This document shows, in pieces, positions 34,701-43,865 of a stretch of DNA of 64,000 bases. Below the pieces are notes generated by a model. That model had not been told where the DNA came from. It did not search any database and was given only the letters and a program-made list of their open reading frames with translations. Source of the stretch: Siderastrea siderea (taxonomy: Eukaryota > Cnidaria > Anthozoa > Scleractinia > Rhizangiidae). The stretch spans positions 29,260,652-29,324,651 of the forward strand of contig OZ034977.1 of assembly GCA_964030785.1 (NCBI GenBank), read 5' to 3'. The position numbers and the translations under genes were made by a program. The number at the start of each line of letters is the position of its first letter. Position 1 is the first letter of the stretch.

Positions 34701-36334
34701 TTACGCCGGAAAACCGTCTTGAACGGGATACTCATCTTCAGACCAGTGCAAGCGGGAAAAAAACGTTGTGATTTTCGCGTCTACTATGAGTTTTAAGACA
34801 GTTTTCCGTCTAAGACGGGTTTTTCGTCCTATTTTACCGTCGGTTTAGACGGAAAAATAGTCGGAATTCCGTCTGTGACGAGTTTTCGTCGGTTATTCTA
34901 ATTTAACTTTTAAGAGATCGCACTCACAGCTGGACTTTGCAACCAGCAGGTTGTTCGTCTTTTCTCAAGTATTTTAACACTTACTACGTATTGACATAAA
35001 AAGAACAATTTTGCCCTCCAGTATAGTCACGTGACAGTCTGTTGCAAAAGGCTTATTGTCACACCTGACAGACTCAAATTTTTCAACCAACATGTGCAGC
35101 ACAATAAACAGAAGGAACCCGGGCAAGACGCATAGCTTAGCCTTTTCACGGGTCAGTGTTTCCTGACGATTTCTAATCCATTTTATGGTACTATTAGTAT
35201 TTACAGCGACGTTGCCCTGCAACAAAATGTTGCACTGAAAATCGTTCCAGAGTTGTTACACGGTGCTGACTTCAAGGCTCCAATCATACCGTATAACTTC
35301 ACCCTAAGTAATGACGCTAATCAACACATCATTCGTGTTAACTAGCTTTGCACTGTCACTGGGTCACACCTAGTATTAGGTTAATCTGTACTGCGGCGCA
35401 AGTTTTACAAAAATCTAATTCATCTTGCAGACATGGATAATAATGGAACTGTACGCTACCGCACGTTCGGAAAAGTACTTTAAAGAGCCCTTGGTGTTTA
35501 AACCCGAGCGATGGCTAAGAGAAAACAAGGACGAAAACCACGCTTTTTCCAGTCTTCCGTTTGGATTTGGAACTCGGATGTGCTTAGGTAAGAAAATAAT
35601 AATAGTGAAGTCCAACGTGGGCAGAGGAGAGGGGGGGAGGCGGAATTACTTTTATTACTGTAATGCAGTACACTACACTGTACTAAACGTTTCTTTCTAC
35701 TTTACTTTGTTTCATTTTGCTTTCCATATTTGAAGTTGTAATTGATGTAATTATTTCACTTCACCTTACCGAAGTTTACTTCGCTTCAGTTCGTCTCGCT
35801 CTTCTCTACTTTACCCTAGTTGAAGTTTTAATGTTATTTATTTCACTTCCCTTCACCGCACTTCACTTTGCTTTTCTTTGCTTTACCTTATCCTCCTCTC
35901 CCCTTCCCTACCCCACTATAACGCGCCCTACCCTACCCTACCCTATCTTACCTTACCTTACTTAACATTTTTTATAGGTCGTCGTGTGGCTGAGTTAGAG
36001 ATTTACGTGTTTGTCTGCAAGGTGAGTTTTATGGTACAGTCAGTCTCAGAACTCTTTCATGAGGTCAGCCCGTGAGAGCCCAAGGTGATGGTACACAGTG
36101 TGAGGCTGGGACGGAAAAAGGGATGAAAACAAAGACTATTTTCGCCCAGAAGATCATACAAGATGTATTGCTGATATTGTTTTGCATAAAGTATTCTCTG
36201 TTTGCTCTCGCTTTCTCTTGTAGTTACTTCAGCGGTTCCGCTTAGAGTACCACCACGAGCCACTGGAGTTGTATCAGAAGCTGATAACTGTACCAGATAG
36301 ACCTGTTAAGATCAAGTTTGTTGACCGCCTGTGA
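24075..36334 (+). CDS. P450-2: mitochondrial-clan (CYP27-like) cytochrome P450 with a splice-phase problem
   Basis: Nine coding exons: 24075-24560 (or 24565), 26937-27138, 27849-28154, 29127-29221, 30480-30646, 31412-31490, 35431-35587, 35978-36021, 36224-36334. The N-terminus (MRVKMYSSTIALRRNLLSRT) is basic and acid-poor, as in a mitochondrial presequence. Exon 1 carries IDPDDFEKVFRAEGKYPRRP; later come the I-helix AGGVDNTSN, KESMR, PERW and the haem loop FGFGTRMCLGRR. The normal donor TC|GTGAGT joined to the acceptor at 26936 gives a stop after nine codons. Donor TTT|GTGTCG at 24561 restores a 548-residue frame. The conserved I-helix Thr is Asn. The YGPIF motif of P450-3 is GAIYR here. Either functional with a shifted donor or a young pseudogene. 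CYP27-like by motif style; substrate unknown. Confidence 0.8.
24711..25001. mobile_element. MITE containing a GATCCC 21 bp minisatellite
   Basis: The ends are inverted: ACAGAGTGGTAACGAGGTAT on the left and CACAGGGTCGTAACGAGGTA from the right on the minus strand. The right half holds tandem 21-mers of the type TGATCCCTGATCCCACCCGTT. It lies in intron 1 of P450-2. Confidence 0.65.
25002..26936. repeat. Intron 1 remainder of P450-2 with simple and duplicated repeats
   Basis: A C run followed by (CA)n lies at 25664-25699. Two diverged copies of a ~90 bp unit (TTTCAAA-CTCGCTAG-ATCTTC...) lie at about 26131-26230 and 26336-26420. A direct duplication of GTTAAGAGTATGGTTTTCAA lies at about 26620-26660. 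No coding exon seen. Confidence 0.45.
28851..28900. repeat. (TTAA)n-rich simple repeat
   Basis: Perfect TTAATTAA iterations followed by degenerate TTTATTTATT, in intron 3 of P450-2. Confidence 0.8.
29666..29905. mobile_element. 240 bp MITE with CCAGGGCCCAGTTGTTCGAA ends
   Basis: The right end on the minus strand is CCCTGGGCTCAGTTGTTCAA. The architecture (GGGCCC near the tip, then TTCGAA) resembles the GGGGCCCGTTTCTCGAAAC family but the sequences differ. It is in intron 4 of P450-2. Confidence 0.6.
30875..30927. repeat. (GA)n microsatellite
   Basis: About 26 uninterrupted AG dinucleotides in intron 5 of P450-2, shortly after the K-helix exon. Confidence 0.95.
31937..33433. mobile_element. 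1.5 kb DNA transposon with ATCGAT-rich inverted ends and 7 bp target duplication
   Basis: The ends are inverted: CCCGGCGTAGCCAATCGATA on the left; CCCGGTGTAGCCACTCGATA from the right on the minus strand. Direct repeats AAACGAT lie outside at 31930-31936 and 33434-33440. Subterminal regions (31940-32045 and 33240-33420) are thick with palindromic TATCGAT words. The interior carries a minus-strand reading frame of unknown origin (32408-33180). It sits in intron 6 of P450-2. Confidence 0.8.
32408..33180 (-). pseudogene. Cargo reading frame of unknown family in the 1.5 kb transposon
   Basis: The minus strand reads from about 33180: a segment with FPIRKIARHFNNPSVKSAYP, then HVASRGGTTWSLELKRRYIW, and a strongly charged coiled-coil-like stretch (EEMLPRLESLEKERQIQESR and REKERARRERK). 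A Lys-rich helix follows and the frame ends near 32605. An overlapping frame to 32408 ends in a hydrophobic, membrane-like segment (YWLFLILLSYLIIIYGLLVD). A stop lies immediately upstream of the first segment. No DDE or other transposase motif is seen. It could be captured host exons or an unrecognised element gene. Confidence 0.35.
33693..34549. mobile_element. 857 bp element with GTCCGAAA-repeat inverted ends
   Basis: The tip ACGTTACTTGCAAAAATTTT and, from the right, ACATTACTTCCAAAAAATTT are inverted, followed in both arms by multiple TTTCGGAC / GTCCGAAA words. A possible ACT duplication flanks it. Inside, the minus strand has an open stretch (about 34350-33990) ending in an acidic tail with DEEEPHASDNEEDLSIVLID. 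That looks like the C-terminus of a captured or element-encoded protein I cannot name. Confidence 0.55.
35690..35970. repeat. Pyrimidine-rich low-complexity tract (CTTCACTTTACC / CCCTA)
   Basis: Degenerate TTTACTTCGCTTCA-type units pass into CCCTACCCTA and CTTACCTTAC pentamers immediately before the haem-loop exon of P450-2. It is part of the polypyrimidine region of that intron. Confidence 0.6.
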
Positions 36335-36803
36335 GACCCATCGTGTAGTCGCCCTCAAGATCAATTGCCGGACCGATGTGCAGAAAGCCATCAATAACTT
36401 TGACTTCTGTCGGGGACTCTTTAATTTCAACAGTCGTGACAAACTAAACAAGAACATGACCTGTTATTTACTTAGCGTGGAAAATGTTCAAACGACAAGC
36501 GACCGAAATATGGTTCAAAGGGGATGGAATATTTAGCATTACACGTTTGTATCACTGTTCATGTAAATATTTTGTTCGATTTTATTAATTGCTTGAAATG
36601 GAGAAAAATTAAGGGACACGTGGATCAGAGGAAAGTAGACTACGTAGGTCAGGGAAAAATACCTCGTTGGTAACAAGCTCCCAGGCAGCCTAAGCTCACA
36701 GTGAGAGGATCTCAAACGAACGTAAGCATGACTATAAAATAATTGAGAAATAGTGGTTTAGTTTCTAAAGAAACTGCGGTGCTGCGTCGGTGGGAAAGTG
36801 AAA
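36335..36803. other. 3' flank of P450-2
   Basis: Probable 3' untranslated and spacer DNA. No canonical AATAAA is obvious in the first 450 bases after the stop and no other gene is seen. Confidence 0.4.
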
Positions 36804-36991
36804 CACAAACTTTGGATTTATCAACTGAGTTAATGGTAAGGTAAATTGACCAGCGTAGAGAAATTGAAAACTGACGTTTCAGCATTAGCCCTTCGTCAGA
36901 GGGAATCAAGGGTTGTGCTAGGTTCATATGGAGAACGGTGCAGCTATGTTATTGGTAGGAACATGGCAACGTAAAAACAACAATAAATAAA

Positions 36992-37170
36992 TTAATTGAA
37001 TGAGAAGCGTCCGTTGATACCGTAGGGATTACGTGTGTCGATTTGAAAAATGAATTTTTGCTCTAGATTTTTACGGCTTTCCGTGTTACCCTGATGTAGG
37101 GAAAGGCCACAGATTGTCATGTGTTCCCTAGAATGATCAGTGTTATTGGACTGTCGGCCGACTGGTTTGA
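36992..37170 (-). pseudogene. Penelope-like element ORF C-terminus
   Basis: The frame reads SNNTDHSREHMTICGLSLHQ, GNTESRKNLEQKFIFQIDTR and NPYGINGRFSFN, then a stop. HQGNTESRK, EQKFIFQ and NPHGINERFSF are hallmarks of the end of the GIY-YIG endonuclease part of cnidarian Penelope-like elements. The 5' part is missing. Confidence 0.75.
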
Positions 37171-37206
37171 ATGCGTCCCTGTTATTTTATTTCGACGTCT
37201 AGAGAA

Positions 37207-37261
37207 AAAATCTGTTTCACTTAATCCCCATGGTATCAACGAACACTTTTCATTCAACTAA
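37207..37261 (+). pseudogene. Penelope-like element C-terminal tip, opposite strand
   Basis: Reads SVSLNPHGINEHFSFN plus stop, the same terminal peptide as the minus-strand copy about 200 bp to the left. Only the last 17 or so codons are intact. Confidence 0.65.
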
Positions 37262-37459
37262 TTTATTCTAGACTTGTTTTTTACGTTGCCATGTTCCTAA
37301 CAATAGCTAGCTGCACCGTTCTCCATATAATTATCCCTTTCACAACCCGCAATTCCTTGACTCCCTCTGACGAAGGGCTAACGCTCGAAAGGTCAGTTTT
37401 CAATTTCTCTACGGTGGCCAATTTACCTTATCAACTCAGTTCATAAATCCAAATTTGGT

Positions 37460-37999
37460 GTTATGACACTATTGGAGTGGGCGGACGAGTTGTTTGTCAG
37501 GGAAGAGTTAGAGTTGTTTATATGGATTACCTTCTACACTGAAATATCATCCATGTTATGACCTCATGACCTAACTGACACTCCTTTTAAAGGCTTCTTT
37601 TGAAAGAAAAAATCCTTTGCATTTTAGGCAAATCACTGTTAGATACTCGGCTGGCGGACAGTCGTCAGGCTAGTGATGACGTACAAAGTCACGAACAATT
37701 TAACTGCATTAGAGGCACTACCTTATGAGTACAAAAGACAGACAAGGCAATACCATGCGAAGAAGTTTCTCTCACTTGGTGTGACAATAAATAGCTACAT
37801 TACATCTGAGGAATCTTGGAAAAGAAAATGACTGCATTTTCTTTGTTGAAACTCTTCCCGCCCATCGTTTTGTGATATGTTCTTTTATGGTTATTAAACT
37901 GATAATGGGATGAAAAGGCTTTCCGGGCGGCAACCATAATATTTGTCATTGTTTAGTTGCGTATCCTCCTGCCCTTGGGGAAAAATAATAATTATTCCA
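37460..37999. other. Spacer without recognised features
   Basis: AT-rich intergenic DNA between the PLE pair and the palindromic MITE. No coding pattern seen. Confidence 0.4.
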
Positions 38000-38006
38000 C
38001 TTCATC

Positions 38007-38300
38007 TAGCCTGAGAAAACAGCCGACGTTTCGCGAGGTCGTCACTTGAGCGCTCTCAATACTACGTCTGAGTAACGAGCGCAGACATTCCATACTGATC
38101 CAGATCCCTACCCAGATCTAGGTAGTGCTTCTGATTGGTTGAAACGAGAGGGAATTTCTTTTCAACCAATCAGAAGCACTACCTAGGTCTGGGTTGTGAA
38201 ACGTCATCAGTATGGAATTTCTGCGCTCGTTACTCAGAGGTCCTTTTGAGAGGGCTCAATTGGCGACCTCGCGAAACGTCGGCTGTTTTCTCAGGCTACG
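38007..38300. mobile_element. 294 bp palindromic MITE with CTTCATC target duplication
   Basis: The left TAGCCTGAGAAAACAGCCGA is matched in reverse at the right end. The homology extends through TTTCGCGAGGTCG and GAGTAACGAGCGCAGA to a central CTTCTGATTGGTTGAAA hairpin. CTTCATC occurs at 38000-38006 and 38301-38307. Confidence 0.8.
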
Positions 38301-38489
38301 CTTCATCGAATTCATACCTTTTCTCTCTCACGACAGGATGGTAAAGAGGTCAGTGACACGTTTCGTGAAAGACAACCTCAAATCTAGGTTTGGGCCTTCC
38401 AAAAATGGTCCACTAGCTAGTCGACATATGATCTCGTTCTAAATGCTTCTTGGCATTTTACTCGTGCGACTCAGTTATCTTGCTCCCCC

Positions 38490-39388
38490 AGCGGGAGTTA
38501 CTTCTGATTTCAAGTGACGGGGATGATCGAATGGGGGCAAAACTCAAAACCCAAAAAAATCCCTAGGGCTTCCAACGAACCCAAAAAAATCCCTGGACCA
38601 AAAATCAACCCCCAAAAAATCCCATACCGAATTTCCGAGCCTTAAAAATTTCCAGAAAGGAGTAACCCACAAGTCACAAGCGAAAGATACCAAGAATTCA
38701 CTACAGCAAAAGGGATTCCAGTGACGATAAAGCCGGGCGATAAACACGATCGATGAGACATCAGTTGAATGAATTGAAGCCTTGTTGGATACACCCCAGG
38801 GGCCCGGCCGTTTCTCGAAACTCCCGATAACTTTCCGGGCCCGGTAAGTATTTTTTGGAGCTCATTTATTTATCAGCTAATAGTAATTAGTGGCGCAAAC
38901 TTAGCAATATGCTTCACGAAATTATAAAGATTAAAATGTAGCTTTCAAAATCAATAAAAATGGTATAGCTATTGGAGAATATTGTGCACCTAAAATAGTC
39001 TTCGGGCCCAGAAAGTTATCGGGAGTTTCGAGAAACGGGCCCCAGGACACTTTGCGGACTATTGTATAACCGGTTTTATGAAACAGGTGCAATGTAATGC
39101 GACACCATCGTTAAATATAATTAAAACAACCACAAAACAAGTTTGGTTGTCAGTACAGTACTAAAATTCGCAAAACTACGCGGCCGGGATACTCGGGCAC
39201 TACCACAAATCTTTGGATTGTTTGGAATACCTCCCCAAAAAACCCTACTTAAATTAAACCACCCAACAAACATACTTGCCAAATTTTCCTACCCAAAAAT
39301 ATCCCGGAACCCAAAATTTCAAACCCCACAAAATCCTTCGATCATGCCCGTCACTTAAAATCCGGAGTACCCCCCCCCCCCCCCCCCG
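38490..39388. mobile_element. Inverted-end element with CCAAAAAAATCCCT repeats, itself interrupted
   Basis: The left arm TTTCAAGTGACGGGGATGAT and the right arm on the minus strand TTTTAAGTGACGGGCATGAT are inverted. Both are followed by CCAAAA-ATCCC-type minisatellite (38545-38620 and 39215-39330). A second MITE is inserted at 38799-39043. A C run ends it at about 39388. Confidence 0.6.
38799..39043. mobile_element. GGGGCCCGTTTCTCGAAAC MITE, copy 2
   Basis: The best preserved member: CGTTTCTCGAAACTCCCGAT and ACTTTCCGGGCCCG at the left are matched at the right by CGGGCCCAGAAAGTTATCGG and GAGTTTCGAGAAACGGGCCC. Confidence 0.75.
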
Positions 39389-39797
39389 ACTCGTTCCTAG
39401 ATGCAGTGTTGCTTTGGTCAGCATGAATGTTCGCAGTCTTTATCCCTACAAATATCGTTATGTGTGATCCTTCAAGTCAGTTCAGTACTCTTTTTTCTGT
39501 AACCTCCCACTGTTAAAACGCAGTTTGCACGAAATGCCAATTTCACTCTTCCAATCCGAAATTTCCCGGGACCTCGTCTTCACAACGAGTGCCTCACCGG
39601 AATTTTTGGCTCGGTGGGCAACATATTGTATTAATTTAATATGCTGTCGATATTGGCTTCGTTCTAAGCACTAAAGCAACGCCGATAAGCGGTTATCACG
39701 ATCTAGCCTTCTGCAGTCGCTACAAAGTGACAGCAAGTCTATTTTTGCCGTTATATTTTCCTAGGCTGCGATCAGTCTTTCATTCACAGCTAGGGAG

Positions 39798-42700
39798 ATG
39801 CCAGTTTCTTCCAGCGTAGGCAGCGCCGCACTTCGTTCTCTTCAGGGGAGTCTTGTTCGAAGATCACGCAACCTTTTACTTTTAACTACGCTCTGGAGGT
39901 CGCAGAAAACAGAAGCAAGTCCGCTGGAAAGCCGAGAAACTGTAGACGTCCCTACAAATCTAGAAAACAAAGAATATGCCGTGAGACCTTTCGAAGAGAT
40001 ACCAGGACCCAAGGCTGGCCTCAAATCCATAGTGGATTTTTATACAAAAACCGAAGGGTTTACCAAAGGTTTCAAGTTGACTGATCGCCGATTCGACGAA
40101 TACGGCCCCATTTTCAAACAGTTCATGATCAATGGCGCAGCAATGGTTCATGTAATTGACCCCGATGATTTTGAGAAAGTGTTTCGCGCCGAGGGAAAAT
40201 ATCCCCGGAGACCTCCTATGGATATTTGGGTTGAGCACCGTAAGCGAAGGAACCATTTCCCAGGTGTATTTATGTCGTGAGTAGACATTTTGTTTCTTAA
40301 TTAATATTAAATAAATGAATGAAATCTTAGGGACTTCAACGTAACCGAAGTCCCGACACTAAATTAATGCATCCTGAGGCAATTCTGACAGTCCTCCCCA
40401 ACCCTCCTTTAGCCCTCCCCTGTAATAAGGCTTCACATCATAAACATGAGCTTAATATCACAAGTTCAAACATAACTAGCTGGGAGATTCATTGTCTTCA
40501 TGTCTAGGAGACCAGCCAGGAGATTTGGTCTGTATCCAGGAGTCTAGCTCCCAGATATGTGCACCTATCAGTGTTAATTAAGCCCCAGGATGGGGGGCAA
40601 CACCCCTGGGAAATTGACACACAAGACTGTCCCCTGGGTAGGGACTTTTTTTAGGGGCTGAAATTTGACAGTGGGGTGGGGGGGACAGGGGGGTGGGAGC
40701 CCAAGAGAATAGGGGGCAGAAGGGGTATGGGAGGCGGGAGAGGAAAGGGCGGGAGGTGGGAGTTCCAAAAGGGCAGGAAGTGGGAGAAATATAGGGAAAT
40801 TAATCGAAAAAGGGCAAAAGGGAGGAAGTCAAGAAAAAAGGGGCGGGAGCTGGGATTCCAAGGTACAGGAGGCGGGAGGTTTTGACCCCCTGTCCCTCCC
40901 CCCCCCCCCCCACTTGACATTCACTAGTTGTTGAGGGGTAGGGAATTTGACTCTGGCTTCTGTCAAATTCCCTAGGGGTAGCCTCCCCCCCTATCCTGGA
41001 GCTTGACCTTGATATTTACATTAAAATATAAAGGAGATTTGGCATACCAGGAGGACATACATGGACATGTATAAATTATACCTTGGTATGAAACAGCAGA
41101 GAAGAAAAGAGTGTGTAAAGATCAGAACACTCAGATGGTCTTTACTTAAGAAAGAGTTTAGTTGTGGGAATACAAAAGTTTGGCTTTACCAATGAGCATT
41201 TATACTATAACCTAAATGTCCAAAAATAAGCAAACAAAATTTAAAATAAACAAAGTTAACACAATTATAATTGCCCCTATTTATCACATGTTTACTGGAC
41301 TCTCAATATTTTAGGGAAGGGGAAGAGTGGCACAGAATTCGACAAACCATTGCTCCCAAAATCATGCGTCCAAAAATAGTGGAGGAAAACATCGATAACT
41401 TTAATGCTGTAGCTGAGGATGCTATTGCAAGGTTTGTTAAACTGAAGGAAGGTTGTGGACCAGATGATCACATTCCTAACTTGGAATGGGAAATAAGCAA
41501 ATGGTCCACAGAGAGTAAGTAAGTCACTGCATCTGTATACATCTTTCTGTGTAAAAAGCCCTGTTACACTAGGCAATCTTTTTTGCAACTTGTTTTGCAA
41601 TTTTGTTGTGATGCAAATTGTATGGAAAATTGCCCATGAGCATGTCTTGCAACTTTTTTGTAGTAGCAATTGTTGTGCGAAGTAGGAGTCGGTTCTACTT
41701 TTTGCAATGATCCTCGTAATGCTGCAGCAAAGTTTACCAGCGTTGCATTGAGGTGTCACACTAGGCAATGTTGCGTGCAACTTGTCTCGCAACGGCGCAA
41801 CAAAATTGTGGGACAAGTTGCAAGAAAAATTGCCTAGTACGCCTTTGTACACTTGCATCTATTCTTGGTTTGCATCAGTATGACCTTATGCTAAAAGGCA
41901 TAGGTTTTGCATCTTAAAGCACTAAAAAGTTGTTAAAAATTTTGACAGAATAAATCACAGATATATGCAAAAATGTTATGAGAGCTTGGTGTTGTTGATC
42001 GACTAAAAGCCTGCATAAGTTATTGTTTTTAGTTCTTTGAGGTATAAAAAAGTGCAATTCTTGTTCTAGGTATATAATTTATGGAAGGGGTACTGTTTTG
42101 ATGAAAATATAAGTACATGTAAGGGTTTCAACCTTGGGGTCTAGCCTCCCGCACAAAGCCTTTTTGAGTCCCCCCTCCCCACAACTTCGATTCAATTCCT
42201 GGTTTCTATGTGTCACATAAGAGCTGAGATTGTCACTGGAGGCTGTTGAATCAATAATATATTGTACGCTCAGCTCAGCCTGGTAGCACTCTTATATTTG
42301 TACACTAACTGAAGGTTCTAACACCTACAGCTGTAGCATGCAGCACTGATGCCTTGAACATATTTTGTATCACACTATGAAAAGTGAGGTTGATACTTTA
42401 ATTAATATTTAATGTTTGAATGACTAAATTTTGTAAAATAATTTTTCAGGTATTGGAACCTTAGCATTTGATGCTCGTCTGGGATTGTATGAAGACCCTC
42501 CAAAACAGGAAGCCCTGAAATTTATTGAGGAAGTTCAAAACTTTTTCAGGCTTTCTCACAAGCTTATGTTTAGCATACCAAGCACAATTGCTCGGAAGTA
42601 TGTAGATACACCAACATTCAAGAAGTTCCTTGAGTGCGGTGATACTGTCTTAGATCTTGGGCAGAGCTTTGTTGACAGGAAAATGAAGGAACTTAAAGAA

Positions 42701-43823
42701 ATGACAGAGAAAGGAATTGACCCTTCTGCTAACACTCAAGGTGTGTAATGCATGTGTACCATTAAAGCATGAAGAAGGGAATGCTGATTAGGAGGGGGGA
42801 GGGTGAGGGGTGGCAGCTTGGTTAGTAGTCACCAGTAGACAGAGCTTACTTTGCGCTGTATCTTTATTCCATGAAGAAATGCTCTTAGCAATTTTTCGTA
42901 CTTAGGTTATTACACTACTCTAGTAAATAAGAAAGAAAAAGTAGTGAGTACAGTGACCACCATTTTAAAAGGACTTAAAAAACCAAGTTTTCCTGCAAAG
43001 TGGCCTACTTGAAGACATCTACAAGTACTGATTTGGCACTTTTCTGTTGCACTATTCCTAAATCTCAACTAGCTTTATTTTAACTCTGACCACATAATGA
43101 GGGTGTGTCAGGGTGTGTAGGTATGGAATGGGGAAGAGGTGTACGACTCTCTATGAGGGAAAGAAAGGCTTATAACAAGGTTTTCACAGTTTGCAATGCC
43201 TGCCACATAGAAGAACCACTTTAAAAAAATGTTAACTTGATCTGATTGAGAAAAGAATAGTCCATAATACACTGAGAATAATACCCAGCTCTTGAAACAC
43301 TACTGATTTTAAAGCTCATGCAGTTTGGCAGTTACCTGCTACCAGCACTTTTACAACGACCAAAGCTGCAATTTTGCCAAAGTTTTGAAATAAATTTTTA
43401 ATATTTCCCATTAGATACAGGCTCCACGTTTCACTGTCTAGCAACATAGAAGTATTTTCACTCTCACCGATATGGTAACTTTAAGAACTTGAATTTCACA
43501 TCCTTGCTATTAAATTTGTTTTCCTGTTATCTACAGTTGTGCCACTGTTGACATACTTACTCACAAAGGAAGAGCTAACGCCCATGGAAGTAAACGGCCA
43601 TGCAATTGATGTGGTGGCGGCTGCTGTTGATAATGTAAGTAACAACTGCGATAAAGTATTGTGTACAGTCATGCAGATATCACTCCAGGAAAAATGAAAT
43701 GCAATCAACAGGTGGTGGGAAGGGCGGGGTGAGGGGGGGGGGGATAATGTCCCTCATTCATACCCTTTACTCCTAGTCGGTCCTGCTACTTCCTTGGTAC
43801 AGGTGTAGTTGTCACCTGTTTTG

Positions 43824-43865
<42 letters not shown>

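Larger units (their letters stand above)
36804..37459. mobile_element. Head-to-head pair of Penelope-like element 3' ends
   Basis: The outer 100 bp are inverted copies containing GGTAAATTG-CC, ATTGAAAACTGACGTTTC and GCTAACGCTCG-type words. Inside, the minus strand carries a PLE C-terminus ending at 36992 and the plus strand another ending at 37261. Both 3' ends face outward. The same end sequence occurs as a small palindrome at 51655-51865. Confidence 0.7.

Noticed and set aside
35925..35962. Interstitial telomere repeat (CCCTA)n
   Set aside because: The unit is a five-base CCCTA that grades into CTTAC, not the metazoan CCCTAA hexamer; it is part of a pyrimidine-rich intronic tract.
40651..40920. 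Overlapping Pro/Gly-rich frames on both strands
   Set aside because: They come from a purine-rich GGGAGG tract inside an inverted-end element.
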